Origin: Candidatus Woesearchaeota archaeon CG11_big_fil_rev_8_21_14_0_20_43_8
GTDB lineage: Archaea; Nanobdellota; Nanobdellia; Woesearchaeales; CG08-08-20-14
Assembly: GCA_002762705.1 (NCBI GenBank)
Contig: PCVE01000097.1
Coordinates: forward strand, 1-17,993
DNA length: 17,993 nucleotides
Reading direction: 5' to 3'
Shown: positions 12,914 through 17,993 of the stretch, piece after piece
How the letters are laid out: each line of letters begins with the position of its first letter
How positions within the stretch are numbered: the stretch's first letter is position 1
Position numbers and translations under genes: made by a program
Notes under the pieces: generated by a model
Told to the model about the DNA's origin: nothing
The model's database searches: none
The model's input: only the letters and a program-made list of their open reading frames with translations

Positions 12914-14379
12914 CTTCTCTTCGCTTTCCTAAGCGATGTCTTCTTTGTCGCTTTCTTTCCAAGAGATTTTTTCGCTTCTGCTTTTTTCTTTTGAGAAGTT
13001 GTTGCTTGTGTCTTTCCCATGTATTTCTCGATCAGTTCTTCTTTTATCCTTGTGAGATCGGATTTAGGGAATGATGAGAGCAGTTTCCAGCAGAGGTCTA
13101 ACGATTCTATGACAGACCTTTCTTCATTATAATCCTGTGCCAGAAGCTCTTTTTCATAGACATCTGCGAACTCAAGGATCCTTCTCTCTGTGTCATCGAG
13201 TGATTCTACACCTATGACTGCGACAAGGTTACGTAGCTCACGTCCTTTCGCGTACATCGCATATATCTGGTTTGATACATCCGCATGATCCTCACGTGTC
13301 TTGCCTGGCCCTATACCCGTCTTCATCAGACGCGATAGCGACGGCAGGACATCGTTCGGCGGATATATAGCTTTCATATGAAGCTCTCTGTTCAGGACGA
13401 TCTGGCCTTCTGTGATATACCCGGTCAGATCAGCGATCGGGTGAGTTATGTCATCAGACGGCATGGAAAGGATCGGGATCATCGTGATCGAACCATTCTT
13501 CCCCTGGATCTTTCCAGCCCTTTCATATATCGCTGCGAGATCAGTATACATGTAGCCAGGATAGCCCTTCCTTCCAGGGACTTCGTTTCTTGCCGCTGAG
13601 ATCTCACGCAGAGCCTCGCAATAATTCGTCATGTCTGTCAGGATGACAAGCACGTGCATGTCTTTCTCGAATGCAAGATACTCAGCGCATGTGAGGGCGA
13701 TCCTTGGGGTGATTATCCTTTCGATCGCAGGATCGTCTGCGAGATTTAGGAACATGACTGAATTCGCGGCAGATTCCATCTTCTTGAATTCTTCCTTGAA
13801 AAAGATCGCTTCTTCGTTTGTTATGCCCATCGCCGCGAACACGACACCGAATTTCTCTTTGCTCGACAACACCTTTGCCTGACGCGTGATCTGTGCCGCA
13901 AGCATATTATGTGGAAGACCTGAACCAGAGAAGATAGGAAGCTTCTGTCCTCTTACAAGAGTGTTCATGATATCTATACATGAGACACCAGTCTGGATGA
14001 AATCTCTTGGGTATTCACGCCTGCAAGGATTTATCGATGCACCGTTGACATCAAGCTCTTTTTCAGGTATTATCGCCGGCCTGCCGTCGATAGGCTTTCC
14101 TGATCCACCAAACACTCTTCCGAGCATGTCAGTGCCGACCTTCAACATCAATGTCTTCCCTTTGAATCTCACTCTTGTCGAATCCACATCGACGCCGCTC
14201 GATCCTTCGAATATCTGGAGGACAGCGTATTTATCCCCGACTTCAAGGACTTGACCGGTCTTCTTCTCACCAGAAGGCGTTATTATCTCCGCGATCTCGC
14301 CATACATCACATCGCCTGAGATCTCGACCATAAGAAGCGGTCCAGTCACCTGTTGGATATTTCGGAATTCTTTTATCAT
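12910..14379 (-). CDS. atpB: A-type ATP synthase subunit B with lysine-rich C-terminal tail
   Basis: Subunit B is the non-catalytic nucleotide-site subunit alternating with A in the head. The family motifs are clear: FRNIQQVTGPLLMVE at the start, the non-Walker SGSGLPHNMLAAQI, RKGYPGYMYTDLAAIYERAG, and MPSDDITHPIADLTGYITEG. The normal fold ends around EKYMGK near residue 455. A tail of about 34 residues follows, rich in Lys and Arg (SQKKKAEAKKSLGKKATKK, then RKAKRR), which is not usual for the family and resembles the tail of the TFE in this window. The start overlaps the atpA stop as ATGA. The subunit identity is firm; the tail's job is unknown. Confidence 0.95.
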   Translation of the reverse strand: MIKEFRNIQQVTGPLLMVEISGDVMYGEIAEIITPSGEKKTGQVLEVGDKYAVLQIFEGSSGVDVDSTRVRFKGKTLMLKVGTDMLGRVFGGSGKPIDGRPAIIPEKELDVNGASINPCRREYPRDFIQTGVSCIDIMNTLVRGQKLPIFSGSGLPHNMLAAQITRQAKVLSSKEKFGVVFAAMGITNEEAIFFKEEFKKMESAANSVMFLNLADDPAIERIITPRIALTCAEYLAFEKDMHVLVILTDMTNYCEALREISAARNEVPGRKGYPGYMYTDLAAIYERAGKIQGKNGSITMIPILSMPSDDITHPIADLTGYITEGQIVLNRELHMKAIYPPNDVLPSLSRLMKTGIGPGKTREDHADVSNQIYAMYAKGRELRNLVAVIGVESLDDTERRILEFADVYEKELLAQDYNEERSVIESLDLCWKLLSSFPKSDLTRIKEELIEKYMGKTQATTSQKKKAEAKKSLGKKATKKTSLRKAKRR

Positions 14380-16124
14380 TTGTGACCACCTACAAGCTTT
14401 TGGAATTCTTTCTCTCTTTGCTCTTCGACATTCTTTATCTCTTCTTTATATTTCTGGACATATTTCATCCTGCCTATCGCTTCAGTCAAAGGCAGAGCAG
14501 ATATCTGTGTCACCTTGACGCCGGATTCTACAAGACGGCTCGCCTTCTTGTGGGTCTCCATTATCATCTTGAGCATAAGATACTGTTTGTCAAGAGAGCA
14601 GAAAGTATCGATCTCATGTGTCGCGAGCTGCTGGAGAAAATCTTCCCTGAGTCTCCCTGCTGTGTACATCACCAGCTTGTCCTCTTCTTTGAGCGCATCG
14701 GGACCTACAAGCTGCACAATCTCTTTGAGCTCGGATTCCTTCTGCAACAATTTCATCGCCTCTTCACGGAAACTATTGAAATCAGAACCGACCTGGGATT
14801 CAAAATATCCAGCAAGCGTCTTAGTGTAGAGCGAATAGCTTGTCAGCCAATTGATCGCTGGAAAATGCCTGCTATATGCAAGATTCGCGTCAAGACCCCA
14901 GAGGATCTTTGTCAGACGCGTCGTGTTCTGTGTGACTGGTTCTGAGAAATCACCACCAGGCGGACTCACCGCACCGATGATACTGACAGAACCTTGGTTG
15001 CCTGCGAGAGTATCTGCTCTGCATGCTCTTTCATAGAACTGCGCGAGACGGGAAGCTAGATATGCTGGGTATCCTTCTTCGCCTGGCATCTCTTCAAGCC
15101 GGGATGAGATCTCTCTCAATGCTTCGGCCCATCTTGAAGTGGAATCTGCCATGAGCGCGACATCGTATCCCATGTCACGGAAATATTCACCGATCGTGAT
15201 ACCAGTGTAGATCGAGGCTTCACGGGCAGCGACTGGCATGTTCGATGTGTTCGCTATAAGAACGGTACGATCCATCAGGGGCTTTCCTGTCTTTGGATCC
15301 TGAAGCTCTGGAAATTCAGTAAGTACGTCTGTCATCTCATTGCCTCGCTCGCCACAACCGACATAGACTACGATCTGCGCATCAGACCATTTAGCGAGCT
15401 GATGCTGAGAGACAGTCTTCCCTGCGCCAAACGGACCAGGGATAGCTGCGGTCCCGCCTTTTGCGAGAGGGAAGAAAGTGTCGAATACTCTCTGTCCTGT
15501 GATGAGCGGAATCTCCGGGCTCAATTTTGTGTTTATAGGCCTTGGTTTCCTGACAGGCCACTTGTGGTACATCTGAAGTTTGAGGTCTCCTTTTTTTGTC
15601 TTGACGACAGCGACTATCTCTTCGACTGTGAATTTCCCTTTTGATATCTTTGTGATCTTTCCTGGCAAAGCATCTGGCGGCACAAGGATCTTATGTGTGA
15701 TTGATTGTGTCTCTTCCACCGAGCCGATTATAGAACCAGGACCGACAGCATCGCCGACTTTGACAAGCGGCTTGAAATCGTATTTTTTCTTCTTGTCTAT
15801 CGTATCTGCGGTGATCCCTCTTCCGATGAAATTACCGGTCTTCTTGGCAAGAGCCAACAATGGCCTTCCTATACCATCGTAGATGGTCGTCAGAAGCCCT
15901 GGTCCAAGCTCTACAGATAGAGGCATACCGGTGCCTTTCACAGGCTCTCCTGGCTTGAGTCCGTTTGTGTCTTCATATACCTGGATTATCGCTTTGTCTC
16001 CTTTCAGCTGGATGACCTCACCTAGCAAGCCGAGTTCTCCTACAAGCGCGACATCATATATCTTTGAATTTTTCATACCGGCTGCGACAACGACTGGCCC
16101 GGTGATTTTCACGATCTTTCCCAT
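14376..16124 (-). CDS. atpA: A-type ATP synthase catalytic subunit A
   Basis: Subunit A carries the catalytic sites for ATP synthesis or hydrolysis. The 582-aa sequence has an N-terminal beta-barrel (GKIVKITGPVVVAAGM), the A-subunit-specific insertion region (about 110-200), the P-loop GPFGAGKT at 230-237, and YVGCGERGNEMTDVL with the catalytic Glu. SRWAEALREISSRLEEMPGE and a helical C-terminus follow. In most archaeal A subunits the P-loop reads GPFGSGKT; here Ala replaces the Ser. No intein is present. The frame could start at TTG 16130, but ATG 16124 is chosen: GGAGG (minus strand, 16134-16138) is nine bases upstream of it, and it starts two bases after the atpF stop. Confidence 0.96.
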   Translation of the reverse strand: MGKIVKITGPVVVAAGMKNSKIYDVALVGELGLLGEVIQLKGDKAIIQVYEDTNGLKPGEPVKGTGMPLSVELGPGLLTTIYDGIGRPLLALAKKTGNFIGRGITADTIDKKKKYDFKPLVKVGDAVGPGSIIGSVEETQSITHKILVPPDALPGKITKISKGKFTVEEIVAVVKTKKGDLKLQMYHKWPVRKPRPINTKLSPEIPLITGQRVFDTFFPLAKGGTAAIPGPFGAGKTVSQHQLAKWSDAQIVVYVGCGERGNEMTDVLTEFPELQDPKTGKPLMDRTVLIANTSNMPVAAREASIYTGITIGEYFRDMGYDVALMADSTSRWAEALREISSRLEEMPGEEGYPAYLASRLAQFYERACRADTLAGNQGSVSIIGAVSPPGGDFSEPVTQNTTRLTKILWGLDANLAYSRHFPAINWLTSYSLYTKTLAGYFESQVGSDFNSFREEAMKLLQKESELKEIVQLVGPDALKEEDKLVMYTAGRLREDFLQQLATHEIDTFCSLDKQYLMLKMIMETHKKASRLVESGVKVTQISALPLTEAIGRMKYVQKYKEEIKNVEEQREKEFQKLVGGHK

Positions 16125-16126
16125 TG

Positions 16127-16414
16127 TCAATCTTCCTCCAATTCAAAACCAGAGCCCACTGCTGAGACAATGATGGCGTTTAGGTCATCAAGGCTCGAAA
16201 AATCCTCAAGCTTGTCTGGCAGGCTCACTATATTATATTCTTTCTGAAGCGATGACGCAAGCGAGAGAAGGCCAGCGCTCATCACGACAAGCTCTCCTTT
16301 CTTGGCTTTCTGGAATGCATGCAATGCCTCTTCACCGGTCCTTGCCTCAAAACTCTGGGCAAGCCCGCAAAGACGCATGACTGTCACGAATTCCCTATTT
16401 CCTATGGCCATCAT
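16127..16414 (-). CDS. atpF: A-type ATP synthase subunit F
   Basis: Subunit F binds the rotor shaft (subunit D) in the central stalk and modulates ATP hydrolysis. The 95-aa protein has the expected small Rossmann-like layout: a first strand and helix (FVTVMRLCGLAQSFEA), a second strand (GELVVMSAGLLS), and LPDKLEDF before the C-terminal helix. It has the expected position between atpC and atpA. Sequence conservation is modest, as normal for F. Its first ATG (16414) overlaps the atpC stop as ATGA; the next codon is also ATG, so the start is uncertain by one residue. Confidence 0.85.
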   Translation of the reverse strand: MMAIGNREFVTVMRLCGLAQSFEARTGEEALHAFQKAKKGELVVMSAGLLSLASSLQKEYNIVSLPDKLEDFSSLDDLNAIIVSAVGSGFELEED

Positions 16415-17523
16415 ATTATCATCATCTCCGTCTTCTCTTCAGGAGTGTATCTGTCTTGTATCCCTTTTGATAGGACCATGAGATTACGCATCTCATATTC
16501 CTTTCTCAGAAGATACGCATATATCGGGAAAGGTCCCTGATAATGCATGAGCTCATTCTTCTTCACAAGCCCCATGTATGCGCGATGGAGCGCATTCTCG
16601 AAATGACTGTAATGACCATCATCTAAGAATGATTCATATCCTTTCTGCATCGCTTCGCCATACAATGTGCTCTTCAATGAATTCGCAAGACGCTTCTCTC
16701 TCTCTTCACCATCAGCCTTGAACTCCCTTAGCAACTTTTCCACATCGGTACCGGTCGGGATGAGGGAAAGATCTTCGCCTGATATCGTCTTTTTCAGTAT
16801 TGTGATTATATTTATCATATCGAATCTCGCGGCGAGCATATCTGACATGAAACGACCATCATATACTTTGGCATCAGCTGAAAGTCTCTTGAAATTCTCG
16901 AGGATAAAAGAATCGACAGTGATCTCGAATTCCCAGATGTCTGCTGACACTCTGTCAAAAGCAGGAGCGAACCTCGTCGATGCGAGCACCGCACCCATAT
17001 CTTGGACTGTCTTTGTTCCATTGAGTCTCTCAATCATACGTTCTGTGATGCAACCAACCGGAAAGATGAATTGTTCATCTGGTTCACGTCCATTCATCCT
17101 AGCCTTTGCGAAAGTCTTGATCAGCTTCGCTTCCCACATCATGACAAATGTGTCAAGCACGTGAGAAAGTCCTACGCCAGAGAAGCCCTTCACTTCTTCT
17201 AGCTCTTTGACAAAACCTTTTTCAAGTTCAGAATGCAATGACATTAGATCCGGGTCTTCTGCTATTGTCCTGAAAAGTTCACTGTAGTTCGTCCTCTCAA
17301 GAGCGCCTTTCAATTCTGCGAATGATCCTGCAGAGGTAAGCGCTGTGTACTGTTGCTCTCCGATCAGATATGCGCTTCTTGCTGACACTCTTGCTCCTGC
17401 ATATAAGAATGGTATCAACGGCCGTGTACGTAACACGATAACTACCGCAATCATCATGAAAGCGCATACAGCCAATACCATAAGGAGCATCGGATTTTTG
17501 GTGAGTATATCAGCAAGCCACAT
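16411..17523 (-). CDS. atpC: A-type ATP synthase subunit C with extra N-terminal membrane helix
   Basis: Subunit C (AC39/V-type d family) is the socket linking the central stalk to the c ring. The body from about residue 40 matches the family: ARVSARSAYLIGEQQY, helical repeats, and the C-terminal region with GPFPIYAYLLRKEYEMRNL, typical of the family end. Unusually, residues 11-31 (PMLLMVLAVCAFMMIAVVIVL) form a clear membrane helix ahead of the soluble domain, which in known A-type complexes lacks one. This start is supported: GAGATGAT lies a few bases upstream, the ATG is seven bases after the atpE stop, and no Met follows until about residue 94. GTG or TTG codons just after the helix are weaker alternatives. 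Confidence 0.88.
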   Translation of the reverse strand: MWLADILTKNPMLLMVLAVCAFMMIAVVIVLRTRPLIPFLYAGARVSARSAYLIGEQQYTALTSAGSFAELKGALERTNYSELFRTIAEDPDLMSLHSELEKGFVKELEEVKGFSGVGLSHVLDTFVMMWEAKLIKTFAKARMNGREPDEQFIFPVGCITERMIERLNGTKTVQDMGAVLASTRFAPAFDRVSADIWEFEITVDSFILENFKRLSADAKVYDGRFMSDMLAARFDMINIITILKKTISGEDLSLIPTGTDVEKLLREFKADGEEREKRLANSLKSTLYGEAMQKGYESFLDDGHYSHFENALHRAYMGLVKKNELMHYQGPFPIYAYLLRKEYEMRNLMVLSKGIQDRYTPEEKTEMMII

Positions 17524-17530
17524 CTTTTAA

Positions 17531-17993
17531 TCATCTCGCTAGCACATCAGCGATTATCCTCCTTAGATAATCTTTTTTTGTCTCAAGCAGAGTCTCTAAT
17601 GTGAAATCGTAGCTCATCCCATTGGTTTCAATCACAGCGCCTTTGATCTTTTTGTCTGCGATTAGATCTGCTTTCCCTTTTATGGCTTTTTTCAATGCAG
17701 GGACCGCCTTTGGCGAGCATCTCACAGTAGGTTTCTCAAGTTTCTGGTCGTTGATGAATGAAGATACCCATACGATGAATCCTTTGCCTAAGCAGACAGT
17801 GTCCGAATCTTTAATGACCTCGTCGAATATCTCCTGGTACTTGTCCTCTGAAAAAAGTTCAAATCCTTTCTTGCTTTCAGCCATCACTTCGTTGAAAGCA
17901 GTATCATGGGATATCCTTGATTCCTTCTTGGCTTTATCATTCGCTGTCGATTTCAGGGCGACGATAATCTCGTCGCTTTTTGTCTTCATCTCC
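17531..17993 (-). CDS. atpE: A-type ATP synthase subunit E (probably partial at the right edge)
   Basis: Subunit E forms the peripheral stalk with H. The visible part includes a helical N-terminal stretch and the globular C-terminal domain (KYQEIFDEVI, VRCSPKAVPALKKA, GAVIETNGMSYDFTLETLL, ending YLRRIIADVLAR). The family is usually about 185-200 aa with a long N-terminal coiled coil. Here an ATG at 17989 gives only 152 aa and too short a helix. The window ends four bases upstream with the frame open (GAG codon), so the gene probably continues beyond the edge. A GGAG directly next to that ATG is too close to act as a ribosome binding site. The position before C-F-A-B-D is the standard archaeal order. 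Confidence 0.85.
   Translation of the reverse strand, partial: EMKTKSDEIIVALKSTANDKAKKESRISHDTAFNEVMAESKKGFELFSEDKYQEIFDEVIKDSDTVCLGKGFIVWVSSFINDQKLEKPTVRCSPKAVPALKKAIKGKADLIADKKIKGAVIETNGMSYDFTLETLLETKKDYLRRIIADVLAR

Noticed and set aside
12243..12932. 229-aa plus-strand ORF opposite atpD
   Set aside because: It is antisense to a well-conserved ATPase gene, is rich in Ser/Phe/Arg as expected for an antisense shadow, and has no promoter or ribosome binding site.
1..17993. tRNA, rRNA, CRISPR arrays, insertion sequences or phage genes
   Set aside because: I saw no clover-leaf segments, regularly spaced repeats, transposase or integrase motifs, or terminal inverted repeats anywhere in the window.

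Overview
This window looks like chromosomal DNA of a moderately AT-rich archaeon. The archaeal signs are a transcription factor E (TFE) gene, an A-type (archaeal/vacuolar-like) ATP synthase operon, an Mre11-type nuclease, TATA boxes about 25-30 bases upstream of several starts (some implying leaderless mRNAs), and GGTGAT/GGAG-type ribosome binding sites. Short intergenic gaps, small lineage-specific proteins and lysine-rich tails on core proteins suggest a DPANN-type lineage such as Woesearchaeota, but this is inference and no 16S gene is present.

Layout. Positions 43-2264 (minus): an Mre11-like nuclease, preceded by TFE with an unusually long lysine-rich C-terminus. 2448-3393: a small plus-strand membrane protein with a six-cysteine WAP-like ectodomain, convergent with a membrane-anchored, probably exported cyclophilin whose TATA box argues for a leaderless start. 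3504-8406 (plus): a complete rnfCDGEAB operon encoding a membrane ferredoxin:NAD+ oxidoreductase; almost every junction is a 1-4 base stop/start contact, and the C/D junction hints at an old frameshift. 8407-10195: an accessory stretch with a hairpin-rich intergenic region, a 60-aa protein, an unrecognised 142-aa protein, an ORF interrupted by one in-frame TGA, and a putative secreted cysteine-rich protein. 10267-11988 (minus): an M3-family oligoendopeptidase F. 12172-17993 (minus): A-type ATP synthase genes E-C-F-A-B-D, with E probably running off the right edge, followed by a 45-aa single-helix membrane protein overlapping the end of atpD.

How it fits together. Rnf oxidises reduced ferredoxin with NAD+ and pumps Na+ or H+. 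The A-type ATP synthase can turn that gradient into ATP, or run in reverse. Having both within 18 kb suggests ferredoxin-dependent chemiosmotic energy conservation. The membrane rotor/stator genes of the ATPase (I, K, H) are not visible and should lie beyond the right edge. The most unusual points are the lysine-rich tails on TFE and AtpB, the N-terminal membrane helix on ATPase subunit C, the small membrane ORF at the end of the ATPase operon, the WAP-like protein with its palindromic promoter region, and the interrupted ORF at 9352-9675.
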